Shown here in pieces: positions 1-7,263 of a stretch of 25,941 nt of DNA (the first letter of the stretch is position 1; each line of letters begins with the position of its first letter). Source of the DNA: JAENVU01 sp046598395 (GTDB lineage: Bacteria > Actinomycetota > Acidimicrobiia > IMCC26256 > JAENVU01). The stretch is from the NCBI GenBank assembly GCA_046598395.1, contig JBKJIQ010000010.1:1-25941 (forward strand), written 5' to 3'. Below the pieces are notes generated by a model that saw only the letters and a list, made by a program, of their open reading frames with translations, was not told the DNA's origin and ran no database searches. A program made the translations under genes and the position numbers.

Positions 1-1
1 G

Positions 2-712
2 TTAGGCACCCGCTTGTTGCATGCGGTCGACGAGTTTTGGGAGCAGCGTGGTTTCGAGTTCCGCGAGTTCCGCCGTGGTGCCGTCGAGGTTGAGTTGCAG
101 CCCGAAGCGCCCGACCATGACGCCGATGATGTCGGAGGTGAGCGTGGCCGGCTGTCCCTGGGAGCTGAGGTTGGCCGTGATGCGGAATCCGAACTGTCCG
201 TCGCCGAGGTTCTCCACCGCGATAGGGCTCACGCTCACGTCGTCGACCGTGCCTTTCGCTCCGAGATTCTCGGTGATCGCTTTCAGGTAGAGCGCGTGGA
301 AGCAGTCGACGGTGGTGGGGTCTTGGTAGAGGTCGAGCTGCGCGCGGATCGCGTCGACGGTGGGGTACGCGTCGGCCGCGCTCGTTGCGTGCTCTTGACC
401 GCGGGTGAAACGGCGCGATTTCCTCTTGTTCGCGCCGGGTTGTTGCTTGGTCACGAAGTTGGCGCACTCGGGCAGACCCTTGGCGAACTGGTCGATACCT
501 TCGACCTCAGGCGAGCTGGGCACGGAGCTGAACCCAGGAAGGTCGGCCGACCGGAGGAGCCCTGCCGCGACGATTCTCCGGTCACCCGTTGCGGAATCGG
601 CAGTGGTGCCGGAGGTGGTGCTCGGCTTGGGTGCCGTTGCCTTCGAGCCGCTGCTGCTCCCGCAGGCGGCCACGACGAGCGAAGCGATGAGGAGAATCCC
701 TATCCGGCGCAT
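2..712 (-). CDS. Putative secreted lipoprotein of unknown function
   Basis: A 236-residue protein that begins with a lipoprotein signal peptide: basic MRR, a hydrophobic run, and a lipobox V14-A-A-C17. A Ser/Gly/Thr-rich linker follows. It should therefore be lipid-anchored on the outer face of the membrane. The mature part (about residues 45-236) has three cysteines besides C17 and no motif I can assign. It resembles the many small actinobacterial lipoproteins with an alpha/beta sensor-like fold, but I do not recognise the family. The start is ATG at 712; a GGAGG lies only one base upstream, which is too close for a normal ribosome binding site. The gene is divergent from the mutase gene, with 56 bp between the starts. 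The reading frame is certain; the function is unknown. Confidence 0.8.
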   Translation of the reverse strand: MRRIGILLIASLVVAACGSSSGSKATAPKPSTTSGTTADSATGDRRIVAAGLLRSADLPGFSSVPSSPEVEGIDQFAKGLPECANFVTKQQPGANKRKSRRFTRGQEHATSAADAYPTVDAIRAQLDLYQDPTTVDCFHALYLKAITENLGAKGTVDDVSVSPIAVENLGDGQFGFRITANLSSQGQPATLTSDIIGVMVGRFGLQLNLDGTTAELAELETTLLPKLVDRMQQAGA

Positions 713-756
713 GCCTCCATGCTGGTCTGGGCTGGGGTCGGGATCGGGGACACCGG

Positions 757-762
757 TACGAT
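757..762 (+). promoter_or_regulatory. -10 element TACGAT, leaderless start of the mutase gene
   Basis: TACGAT fits the actinobacterial TANNNT -10 pattern. Six bases separate it from the ATG at 769, so transcription would begin at or next to the start codon. No Shine-Dalgarno sequence lies at a usable distance, and no clear -35 is seen. Confidence 0.4.
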
Positions 763-768
763 CCGCCG

Positions 769-2361
769 ATGGCCGACGACATCACCCGCCGTACCGACTC
801 CGGTATCGAGATCAAGCCCCAGTACACCAAGGCAGATCTCGATGCCGCCGAGTGGGATCCGCGCTCGGCGCTCGGCGACGCAGGTGAACCGCCTTATACG
901 CGGGGCGTCTACGCCCAGATGTACCGGACTCGTCCGTGGACGATGCGCCAGTACTCGGGCTTCGGGACTGCCGCCGACACGAACGAGCGGTTCCATTTCC
1001 TGCTCGGTGCCGGTCAGACCGGCCTCTCGTGTGCCTTCGACCTCCCCACCCAGATGGGCTATGACTCCGACCATCCCCGCTCGGAAGGTGAGGTGGGCAA
1101 GGTCGGCGTGGCTATCGACTCGCTCGAGGACATGGAGATTCTGCTGGCGGGTCTCCCGCTCGACACCGTCACCACGTCGATGACGATCAACTCAACCGCC
1201 GCGATTCTGTTGTTGATGTACGAGTTGGTGGCCGAGGGGCAGGGGGTGCCCGCATCCAAGATCGGCGGCACGATCCAAAACGACATCCTCAAGGAGTACG
1301 TAGCCCGCGGCACCTATATCTACCCGCCGCGCGAATCGATGCGGATCATCACCGACATTTTCGCCTACTGCGGTGAGCACATCCCCCGGTGGAACACCAT
1401 CTCGATCTCCGGCTATCACATTCGTGAAGCGGGGAGCACCGCGGTGCAAGAGATCGCGTTCACCCTGGCCAACGCGATCGCCTACGTGCAGGCCGCGATC
1501 GATACGGGTCTCGACGTGGACGAGTTCGCGCCGCGGCTGTCGTTCTTTTGGAACGGGCACAACGACTTCTTCGAAGAGGTTGCAAAGTTTCGTGCTGCGC
1601 GGCGGATGTGGTACTGGATCATGAGCAACCGGTTCGGCGCGCAGAACGAGAAGTCGAAACTGTTGCGGTTCCACACCCAGACCGCAGGCTCGATGCTCAC
1701 TGCGCAACAGCCGGAGAACAACGTGGTGCGCGTGGCACTCCAGGCCATGGCGGCGGCGTTGGGTGGAACCCAGAGCCTGCACACCAACGGCTTCGACGAA
1801 GCGCTCGGCCTTCCCACCGAGAAGGCCGCGAAGATCGCGTTGCGCACCCAGCAGATCGTGGCATTCGAGACCGGGATGACCGCCACGGTTGACCCGTTGG
1901 CCGGTTCCTACTTTGTGGAGTCGCTCACCGACGCGGTGGAGGCCGAGGCGTGGCGGTATATCGAGCGGATCGACGAGCTTGGTGGCGCCGTGGCAGCGAT
2001 CGAAGCCGGATACATGCAGGACGAGATCGAGCGCGCCGCATTCGAATGGGCGAAGGCCGTTGATGGTGGCGACAAGATCATCGTCGGGGTGAACAAGTTC
2101 GTGGATCCTTCGGTGGGCGACCCCGACGTGTTCCCGATCGATCCGGAGCTGGAGCGTCAACAGTCCGATCGGCTCCGCGACCTCCGGGCTCGCCGTGATC
2201 AGCCGGCGGTAGACGCCGCGCTCGCGAAACTGCGTGCGGCGGCGAAGGGCACCGACAACTTGCTGTACCCGATGAAGGATGCGCTGCGTGCGTACGCCAC
2301 CCTGGGCGAAGTCTCCGACGTGCTGCGCGACGAGTTCGGCGTCTACCAACCCGCGCGGTAG
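769..2361 (+). CDS. Methylmalonyl-CoA mutase large (substrate-binding) subunit
   Basis: A 530-residue acyl-CoA mutase catalytic chain that interconverts (R)-methylmalonyl-CoA and succinyl-CoA with coenzyme B12. It contains the TIM-barrel substrate domain only. The C-terminal cobalamin domain with its DxHxxG motif is absent, so a separate small B12-binding subunit must exist; it is not in this window. Substrate residues known from the Propionibacterium enzyme appear at a constant offset of 27: Tyr62 (Y89), Arg180 (R207, in a TIQND...VAR context) and His217 (H244, in SGYH). This favours true methylmalonyl-CoA/succinyl-CoA specificity over isobutyryl- or 2-hydroxyisobutyryl-CoA mutase, which differ at the Tyr/Arg positions. 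The FDLPTQMGYDSDHP stretch is typical of the two-subunit form. Probable role: propionate or odd-chain/branched catabolism. It stands alone, with a toxin relic immediately downstream. Confidence 0.93.
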   Translation: MADDITRRTDSGIEIKPQYTKADLDAAEWDPRSALGDAGEPPYTRGVYAQMYRTRPWTMRQYSGFGTAADTNERFHFLLGAGQTGLSCAFDLPTQMGYDSDHPRSEGEVGKVGVAIDSLEDMEILLAGLPLDTVTTSMTINSTAAILLLMYELVAEGQGVPASKIGGTIQNDILKEYVARGTYIYPPRESMRIITDIFAYCGEHIPRWNTISISGYHIREAGSTAVQEIAFTLANAIAYVQAAIDTGLDVDEFAPRLSFFWNGHNDFFEEVAKFRAARRMWYWIMSNRFGAQNEKSKLLRFHTQTAGSMLTAQQPENNVVRVALQAMAAALGGTQSLHTNGFDEALGLPTEKAAKIALRTQQIVAFETGMTATVDPLAGSYFVESLTDAVEAEAWRYIERIDELGGAVAAIEAGYMQDEIERAAFEWAKAVDGGDKIIVGVNKFVDPSVGDPDVFPIDPELERQQSDRLRDLRARRDQPAVDAALAKLRAAAKGTDNLLYPMKDALRAYATLGEVSDVLRDEFGVYQPAR

Positions 2362-2367
2362 GTGCCG

Positions 2368-2574
2368 TCAGGTCACACGGGGATTCGCCTCTTGCGACTG
2401 AATCTGACGTGCCGACCGTTCCTTGGCATCGAGCGCGGTCAAGGGTCCAACGGAGAGTTCGGCCGGCGTGATCGTCGAGATCCTCGGGATCGCGGGGAGG
2501 GGCGCGTGCTCGTCGAGCTCGCCCAAGAGAATCAGCGTGCTGGTGTCGAGCAGCCCTACCGGCGCCGTGATCAC
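2368..2574 (-). pseudogene. Truncated VapC-type PIN-domain toxin
   Basis: A 68-codon frame starting at GTG 2574 encodes the N-terminal half of a PIN-domain ribonuclease toxin: GLLDTSTLILL with the first catalytic Asp (D10), then TITPAELSVGP with the second acidic residue (E39), then an ERSARQ segment. VapC proteins are normally about 130 residues and need further acidic residues in the C-terminal half. Here the frame stops after residue 68, only 6 bp from the stop of the convergent mutase gene, so the rest has been lost. The product should lack nuclease activity. It most likely marks an old deletion whose edge abuts the mutase gene. Identification of the PIN N-terminus is strong by eye; whether the fragment is still expressed cannot be seen. 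Confidence 0.7.
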
Positions 2575-2632
2575 AGTGAGGCGTCGACGATTTCGTCCAT
2601 GTCCGCCAAATGTATTCCGTGTGAGATGCGAG

Positions 2633-2860
2633 TTAGCTGGCTTGGACGAGCTCCTGCACCCGGTCCGAGGTGGCGCGAATCTCGGCCAGGCGACGGCGTG
2701 CCTCGGAGACCCCGGATTGGCCGATCTGACGAGTGCGAGCATCGAGGTAGATCGATGCCGAAGCGCTGGGGCGAGCAGCGACGTTGGAACGCCGAGCGCG
2801 GGCCCGGGACGGGGAGTTCGGCGGTTCGCCGCCGGCGAGGAGTCGAAGCTGCGTGGTCAT
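2633..2860 (-). CDS. Small basic protein, possible antitoxin partner of the PIN relic
   Basis: A 75-residue frame from ATG 2860 to TAA 2633, directly upstream of and on the same strand as the truncated PIN toxin, 58 bp away. The N-terminus is Arg/Ser/Pro-rich and looks disordered. The C-terminal part (about residues 37-75) has a pattern (YLDARTRQIGQSGVSEARRRLAE) like the short helices seen in VapB-like antitoxins and in small unannotated actinobacterial proteins. Position and size suit an antitoxin whose toxin has decayed, but the 58-bp gap is longer than the usual overlap in toxin-antitoxin pairs. No clear Shine-Dalgarno sequence is present. It could also be an unrelated small protein or a non-coding remnant. 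Confidence 0.45.
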   Translation of the reverse strand: MTTQLRLLAGGEPPNSPSRARARRSNVAARPSASASIYLDARTRQIGQSGVSEARRRLAEIRATSDRVQELVQAS

Positions 2861-3018
2861 GCTCGTACTGTCGCATGGGGGTGTGACCATCATGTGGGCC
2901 TCCGCCTGTCCGGTCTTCTGGGACAACGTCAGAACCGTGGCAAAGGTTCCGAGGCACTGGTCACAGTCGGATCAGATGGCGAAGGACAACGCAAAGGAGC
3001 GATCGCGGGTTTGGTTCG

Positions 3019-3024
3019 TAGACT
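3019..3024 (+). promoter_or_regulatory. -10 element TAGACT before the cysteine desulfurase gene
   Basis: TAGACT lies 10 bases before the ATG at 3035, giving a predicted 5' leader of only two to four bases. It supports the ATG at 3035 over the much longer open frame upstream. Confidence 0.4.
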
Positions 3025-3034
3025 TGGTGCCACC

Positions 3035-4240
3035 ATGACTGGCGCCGACACCTCTTCTGACTCTCCCGCAGGCTCGGCGTACCTTGATCACGCGGCGAGC
3101 ACGCCGATGCGGCCCGAGGCGGTGGCGGCGATGCTCCCGTTCCTCGCCGAGCATCCGGGCAATCCGTCCGGCAGCCACGGTGCGGCCCGGGCGGCGAAGA
3201 CTGCGCTGGAAGAGGCTCGCGAATCGGTGGCCGAGGTGCTCGGGTTTCGACCGGACGAGATTGTGTTCACTGCGGGTGGTACCGAGGCCGACAATCTCGC
3301 GATCAAAGGCGGGGCGCGCGCGGCGCGTCGGGACCACGGACTTGATGGCGTGGTGACCACCGCCTTTGAGCACAAGGGTGTCCTCGCGGCGGCGCACCGG
3401 CTCGAGTCGGAGGGGTTCCGGGTGGTGGAAGCCGGGGTCACCCACGGCGGGATCGTGGACGTGGATGAGTTGGCGCTTTACCTCGACGCGCACACTGCGC
3501 TGGTATCGGTGATGGCCGTGAACAACGAGGTCGGAACGATTCAGCCACTGCCGGAGATCGCGACCCTGGTGCGCGAGCGCGCGCCGAGTGCGCGGTTGCA
3601 CACCGACGCGGTGCAGGCCGTGCCGTGGGTCGATGTCTCGGTGCTCGCCTCCGGCTTTGATCTCATCGCGATCTCGGGCCATAAGTTCGGAGGTCCCAAA
3701 GGTGTAGGCGTGCTCGTCGTGCGCAACGGCGTTGCCCTCGACCCCGAAATCGAAGGCGGAGGCCAGGAACGCGGAGTGCGCGCGGGAACCGTGAACGTGG
3801 CGGGAGTCGTCGCGCTCGCAACCGCGCTGCGCATCACTCACGAGACGCGCACCGAGGAGACCGCCCGCATTGGTGCGCTGCGGGACCGATTGCGGGGTGG
3901 CCTCAGCGCCGCAGTCCCCGGTCTGTGGGTCAACGGCACGCCGGATCGCACGACCGCCGGCCATCTCCACGTCGGCTTTCCCGGAACTGAGAGCGAGGCG
4001 TTACTCGTCGTGCTCGACCAGCGCGGTCTCTACGCAGCTGCGGGCTCGTCGTGCTCATCCGGGGCCACGGAGATCTCTCACGTACTCGCAGCGATGGGCA
4101 TGAGTAAGGACAACGCGAGCGCGTCCGTACGGTTCAGCTTGGGCTTTGCGTCCACTGATGCCGACGTTGACCTCGCGCTCCAGGTCATTCCTGCGGCCGT
4201 TGCACAGCTGAACCCTGACGCGGTCGTGAGCGCCGCATGA
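3035..4240 (+). CDS. Cysteine desulfurase (IscS/NifS family)
   Basis: A 401-residue class V PLP-dependent aminotransferase-fold enzyme that removes sulfur from cysteine as an enzyme-bound persulfide and releases alanine. Visible hallmarks: the N-terminal YLDHAASTPM signature, the PLP Schiff-base lysine K217 in SGHKFGGPKG, and the catalytic cysteine C340 in AGSSCSSG near the C-terminus. The frame is open far upstream, but similarity starts just after ATG 3035 and a TAGACT -10 lies 10 bases before it. An in-frame TTG at 3011 with an AAGGAG 11 bases upstream is the alternative start. Its stop overlaps the mnmA start by 4 bp (ATGA), so the two genes should be co-translated and the enzyme probably feeds sulfur to MnmA, and perhaps to Fe-S assembly. 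The same pairing (iscS-trmU) is known in Mycobacterium. Confidence 0.93.
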   Translation: MTGADTSSDSPAGSAYLDHAASTPMRPEAVAAMLPFLAEHPGNPSGSHGAARAAKTALEEARESVAEVLGFRPDEIVFTAGGTEADNLAIKGGARAARRDHGLDGVVTTAFEHKGVLAAAHRLESEGFRVVEAGVTHGGIVDVDELALYLDAHTALVSVMAVNNEVGTIQPLPEIATLVRERAPSARLHTDAVQAVPWVDVSVLASGFDLIAISGHKFGGPKGVGVLVVRNGVALDPEIEGGGQERGVRAGTVNVAGVVALATALRITHETRTEETARIGALRDRLRGGLSAAVPGLWVNGTPDRTTAGHLHVGFPGTESEALLVVLDQRGLYAAAGSSCSSGATEISHVLAAMGMSKDNASASVRFSLGFASTDADVDLALQVIPAAVAQLNPDAVVSAA

Positions 4241-5265
4241 GTCGGGTGCTCGTGGCCATGAGTGGTGGGGTTGATTCTTCGGTCGCGGCCGCCATTGTTC
4301 GCGAAGCGGGCCATGACGTCACCGGTGTCACCCTCAAGCTGTGGGGCGGTGACAGCGACTCCGGGTGCTGTTCGGTCTCTGACGTGGAGGATGCCCGGCG
4401 AGTTGCGGCCCAGCTCGACATACCGCACTACGTCTTCAACTTCGCCGATGAGTTCGATGCCAAAGTGGTTGCCCCGTACGTTGCCGACTACGCGGCCGGT
4501 CGCACGCCCAATCCGTGCATCGAATGCAACCGCAGCATGAAGTGGGGTCGGTTGCTCGACCGGGCGCGCTCGATGGGGTTCGATTTCGTGGTCACCGGGC
4601 ATCACGCCCGGGTCACGTTCGCGGCGGATGGGACCGCGGAGTTGCGGCGCGGTGCAGATCCGGCCAAGGACCAGGCTTACGTCCTCGCGATTTTGCATCA
4701 GGATCAGCTCGCGATCACGCGGCTTCCGGTGGGGGAGATGACGAAGGCCGATGTACGCGCCCACGCCGCGCGACTGAACCTGCGCACCGCCACCAAGGCC
4801 GAGAGCATGGACGTGTGCTTCATCACTCGCGGAGGTCGCACGGAGTTTCTGGATGCACGCGTCCCCGCGACACCGGGGACCATCGTCGACACCACGGGCG
4901 CCGTCGTGGGAACCCACGACGGTGTGCGCGCCTTCACCGTGGGTCAGCGCCGCGGCCTCGCGGTGGCGGCAGGTGAACGCCGCTATGTGGTGGATGTGGA
5001 TGCGTCAACTTCTACCGTGACCATTGGCGATGCGCCGGACCTGTTACGTGATGAGATTCGAGTGGAACGGGTGACCGCAACTGCCGCTCCCGTTCCCGCG
5101 GGAACACCGGTTGATGTCCAGGTGCGAGCACACGGGGCACCAAGCGCCGGGATCTGGCAGGAGAATCAGGTGGACTGGGTCAGTCCGCAGCCCCGGGTGG
5201 CACCGGGTCAGACCGTCGCGCTGTTTGACGGTGACCGCGTGCTCGGTTCCGGCATCGCCTGCTGA
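4237..5265 (+). CDS. mnmA: tRNA-specific 2-thiouridylase MnmA
   Basis: A 342-residue enzyme that thiolates U34 at the wobble position of Lys, Glu and Gln tRNAs, using ATP to adenylate the uridine and a protein persulfide as sulfur donor. The N-terminal ATP pyrophosphatase loop SGGVDSS (residues 9-15) is intact. The catalytic cysteine pair is present: C97 in the NPCIECN motif and C194 in ESMDVCFI. The C-terminal beta-barrel (from about residue 205, with a VGQRRGL segment) completes the family architecture at normal length. The start overlaps the cysteine desulfurase stop by four bases, implying translational coupling with its sulfur source. It converges on the membrane-protein gene, leaving a 24-bp gap. 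Confidence 0.96.
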   Translation: MSRVLVAMSGGVDSSVAAAIVREAGHDVTGVTLKLWGGDSDSGCCSVSDVEDARRVAAQLDIPHYVFNFADEFDAKVVAPYVADYAAGRTPNPCIECNRSMKWGRLLDRARSMGFDFVVTGHHARVTFAADGTAELRRGADPAKDQAYVLAILHQDQLAITRLPVGEMTKADVRAHAARLNLRTATKAESMDVCFITRGGRTEFLDARVPATPGTIVDTTGAVVGTHDGVRAFTVGQRRGLAVAAGERRYVVDVDASTSTVTIGDAPDLLRDEIRVERVTATAAPVPAGTPVDVQVRAHGAPSAGIWQENQVDWVSPQPRVAPGQTVALFDGDRVLGSGIAC

Positions 5266-5281
5266 CGGGCCAACTTCGGGT

Positions 5282-5297
5282 CCGAGCCGCTACTCGG
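5282..5297. terminator. Possible weak hairpin at a convergent gene end
   Basis: CCGAG and CTCGG form a 5-bp stem around a 6-base loop in the gap and stop region between mnmA and the convergent membrane-protein gene. A further GTCCG/CGGAC pair flanks it. There is no T-run; the assignment is weak. Confidence 0.2.
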
Positions 5298-6165
5298 TGC
5301 GGACGTGGATTCGCCGAGCGGCTGCGCTGGTGAGCAATCGGTCATGCGCGGTGGGAGCGAAGACCAAGAGGTTGGCCTGCACTCCTACTCCACGGTTTCG
5401 TACGCGGCGCATGATGTCGGCGTCGTCACTCAGAAGCAGCGCGCACGATCCGAAGGCGGCGCCCAGCCTGAGGTCGAGTGCGCCTTCCGGAGGCTTGCGT
5501 TGTGGGTCGGCCGGACCGAGTCCGAGGATTCGGTGGCGAACGAAGAGCACGGGGTCGGTGAGGTTGAGCGGATCGGCAACCACGAGTCCCGCGGGGACGA
5601 GCACGATCCACCGGCACGACAGTTGGTGGATGAGGCGAGCAACGATGACCGCCAGGGGCACAAGGACAGCAATTGCGATGGCACCCGCGATCCACTGACG
5701 GTCGGCGAGCAACAACGGGCCGAGCGCGATCGCCGTACCGATGATCGCGATTGCAAAGGGCAGGACCCCGATCACCAGTCCCGGTGGAACCTTGAGGGGG
5801 AAGCGCTCTTCGTCGCCGTAGGCCGCGCCCTGCGCGCAGAGGTGGGCGAACTCGCCGCGCGTGCCCAGACCGACCGTCGCGACGGTGGCAGCGATTGCGA
5901 CAACCGAGCTCAGCGTCGATGGTCGTGAGCCGGCAAGGGTGAGGAACCCGATGCCGACGGCGAGCGGCGTGCCGATGCGCGTGATCGTCAGTGACAGTGG
6001 TCGGGGTACCAACATCGCGGTGACGACGAGCGCCCAGCCGCACCACAGCAGGATTGCCGCGATGAGGCGCGGAGCATCGGCCCATTCATGGATCGCGTCG
6101 CCCGCGACACCTCCTGCGGTGACGGGAAGGGTGATCCAGATCGCGCGCAGCGCCCAAGTGTTCAT
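5290..6165 (-). CDS. Multi-pass membrane protein of unknown function
   Basis: A 291-residue protein starting at ATG 6165 with about six hydrophobic spans: around residues 5-25, 30-52, 55-75, 80-97, 118-146 and 152-175. A hydrophilic C-terminal third of about 90 residues follows, beginning near RWIVLVPAGLVVADPLNL. That tail could be a small PH-like or sensor-like cytoplasmic domain, but I do not recognise the family. The frame is open further upstream (to 6438), but that part overlaps the divergent MetE-like gene and looks non-coding. The gene is divergent from the MetE-like gene, and its leader carries a strong inverted repeat. Its neighbours are tRNA modification and DNA ligase genes, which say little about its role. 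Confidence 0.75.
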   Translation of the reverse strand: MNTWALRAIWITLPVTAGGVAGDAIHEWADAPRLIAAILLWCGWALVVTAMLVPRPLSLTITRIGTPLAVGIGFLTLAGSRPSTLSSVVAIAATVATVGLGTRGEFAHLCAQGAAYGDEERFPLKVPPGLVIGVLPFAIAIIGTAIALGPLLLADRQWIAGAIAIAVLVPLAVIVARLIHQLSCRWIVLVPAGLVVADPLNLTDPVLFVRHRILGLGPADPQRKPPEGALDLRLGAAFGSCALLLSDDADIMRRVRNRGVGVQANLLVFAPTAHDRLLTSAAARRIHVRTE

Positions 6166-6173
6166 GGAGAAGA

Positions 6174-6209
6174 AACGCGCTTCGTTTCGAAGGGGTCGAA
6201 AGGCGCGTT
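6174..6209. repeat. Two-part inverted repeat in a divergent promoter region
   Basis: AACGCGC (6174-6180) and TTTCGA (6185-6190) are mirrored by TCGAAA (6196-6201) and GCGCGTT (6203-6209) around a 5-base centre. The repeat lies just upstream of the -10 of the MetE-like gene and inside the predicted leader of the minus-strand membrane-protein gene. It could be an operator controlling both genes or a hairpin at the 5' end of the minus-strand transcript. Confidence 0.5.
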
Positions 6210-6211
6210 CG

Positions 6212-6217
6212 TATACT
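6212..6217 (+). promoter_or_regulatory. -10 element TATACT, overlapping divergent -10 sequences
   Basis: TATACT is nine bases before the ATG at 6227 and is the best -10 in the window. The same bases read on the minus strand give TAGTAT (6218-6213), a candidate -10 for the divergent membrane-protein gene that predicts a leader of about 40 bases. An AGGAAG at 6218-6223 lies only three bases from the ATG. Confidence 0.5.
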
Positions 6218-6226
6218 AGGAAGCAC

Positions 6227-7234
6227 ATGTCCCAGACCCTGCACGGTGGAGTGTTCCCCACGGGACTGGCCACGGGAATCGGCAGCCTGCCGTTCACCGA
6301 GCCGGGACCGGCGGCCGATCTCGTGTTACGGGTGCTGTCGGAGTTGCCGTCGATTCCACAACTGGCGACGCCGCTCGAAGGCGTTGTGGCCCAGTGGGCG
6401 GGCGCATTGCCCGAGGTCACGGTCGCGCCCGACGGCACGATCAGCGTCGATCCCTATCGGGTCGGTGAGCCGGTCGATACCACGTTCACCACTGGGTCTC
6501 ATGCGGGTTTACTCGGTTTTCTCGACGTTGCCGCGACCCGGGAGGAGCCGATCCTGCGCGTCAAGGCGCAAGTCGTTGGACCGCTCACGCTGGGTACCGC
6601 GCTGATGCACGCCGGGCTTGGTCCCGCAGTGGCCTTCGAGCGCGCGCTCGTGGCCGTCGAAGGCTGGCTGAACGCACTCGAGCGCCTCCTCGCGAAACGG
6701 CTTCGGGGCGTGCGGCCGCTCATCTTTCTCGACGAGCCGGCGCTTGTCCTCTGGCGTGGCGACGCCGCGCCGATCGAGCGCGAAGACGCGATCGATTTGT
6801 TGTCGAGTGCGCTCGCGGCGTGTTCGAGCGAGACTGGTGTCCACGTCTGCGGCGATGGTGATGTGCGGCTCGCATTCGAAGCTGGTCCAACGGTGCTGGG
6901 ACTCCCGGTATCCGATGCGCTCGTTGCGGATGTCGGGTCGATCGTGCGTCATATCGAGGCCGGCGGCTGGATCGCGTGGGGTGCGGTGCCGACCGATCGT
7001 CCGATTGGCGACTCTGCGGACGCGTTGTGGCGTCACGTCGTCTCCCTCTGGTGCGAGCTCACCCGACGCGGGTGTGATCCGATGCGGTTGCGCAATCAAG
7101 CGATCATCACGCCCGCATGTGGACTGGCAAACCACGGTCCAAGCCAAGCCGAACGCGCATTGCGGCTCGCCGCCGAGATGGCCGACCGGGTCGCGTCGCA
7201 GAGCGCGGCCGCGCGTCTCACCGCCGGGGCGTAG
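6227..7234 (+). CDS. MetE-like (cobalamin-independent methionine synthase C-terminal fold) protein
   Basis: A 335-residue protein of the UROD/MetE-like TIM-barrel superfamily. Seen in the sequence: the opening ATGIGSLPFTEPGPAADLVL, the RVKAQVVGPLTLG segment, FLDEPAL around residues 168-174, HVCGDGD near 207, and a C-terminal ITPACGLANHGPSQAERALRLA, which is the typical end of this family. It is far shorter than full MetE (about 750 residues) and matches the stand-alone proteins found beside ligA in mycobacteria (the Rv3015c type). These may be methyltransferases, but the substrate is not known. The TPACGL cysteine and the HVCGD histidine/cysteine are candidate zinc ligands. The ATG at 6227 is preceded by a -10 at nine bases. 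ligA follows 29 bp downstream but appears to have its own promoter. Confidence 0.82.
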   Translation: MSQTLHGGVFPTGLATGIGSLPFTEPGPAADLVLRVLSELPSIPQLATPLEGVVAQWAGALPEVTVAPDGTISVDPYRVGEPVDTTFTTGSHAGLLGFLDVAATREEPILRVKAQVVGPLTLGTALMHAGLGPAVAFERALVAVEGWLNALERLLAKRLRGVRPLIFLDEPALVLWRGDAAPIEREDAIDLLSSALAACSSETGVHVCGDGDVRLAFEAGPTVLGLPVSDALVADVGSIVRHIEAGGWIAWGAVPTDRPIGDSADALWRHVVSLWCELTRRGCDPMRLRNQAIITPACGLANHGPSQAERALRLAAEMADRVASQSAAARLTAGA

Positions 7235-7250
7235 CCGCGGTCTCAGGTTC

Positions 7251-7256
7251 TAGAGT
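7251..7256 (+). promoter_or_regulatory. -10 element TAGAGT, leaderless start of ligA
   Basis: TAGAGT lies seven bases before the ATG at 7264, so the predicted first transcribed base is the A of the start codon. No Shine-Dalgarno sequence is present there. It supports the ATG at 7264 over the longer open frame. Confidence 0.45.
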
Positions 7257-7263
7257 CGATCCG

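Noticed and set aside
14..1183. 389-codon plus-strand frame over the lipoprotein gene
   Set aside because: It overlaps the lipoprotein and mutase genes in other frames and shows no signal or domain, only antisense-type composition.
1192..2349. 385-codon minus-strand frame opposite the mutase gene
   Set aside because: Arg/His/Val-rich shadow translation; the plus-strand mutase has all its active-site residues.
2423..3034. N-terminal extension of the cysteine desulfurase frame
   Set aside because: The extension runs antisense through the toxin/antitoxin relic and is unlike the family; similarity begins just after ATG 3035.
6166..6438. Upstream extension of the minus-strand membrane protein
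   Set aside because: It would overlap the MetE-like coding sequence and adds a hydrophilic, low-quality segment; ATG 6165 begins just before the first membrane span.
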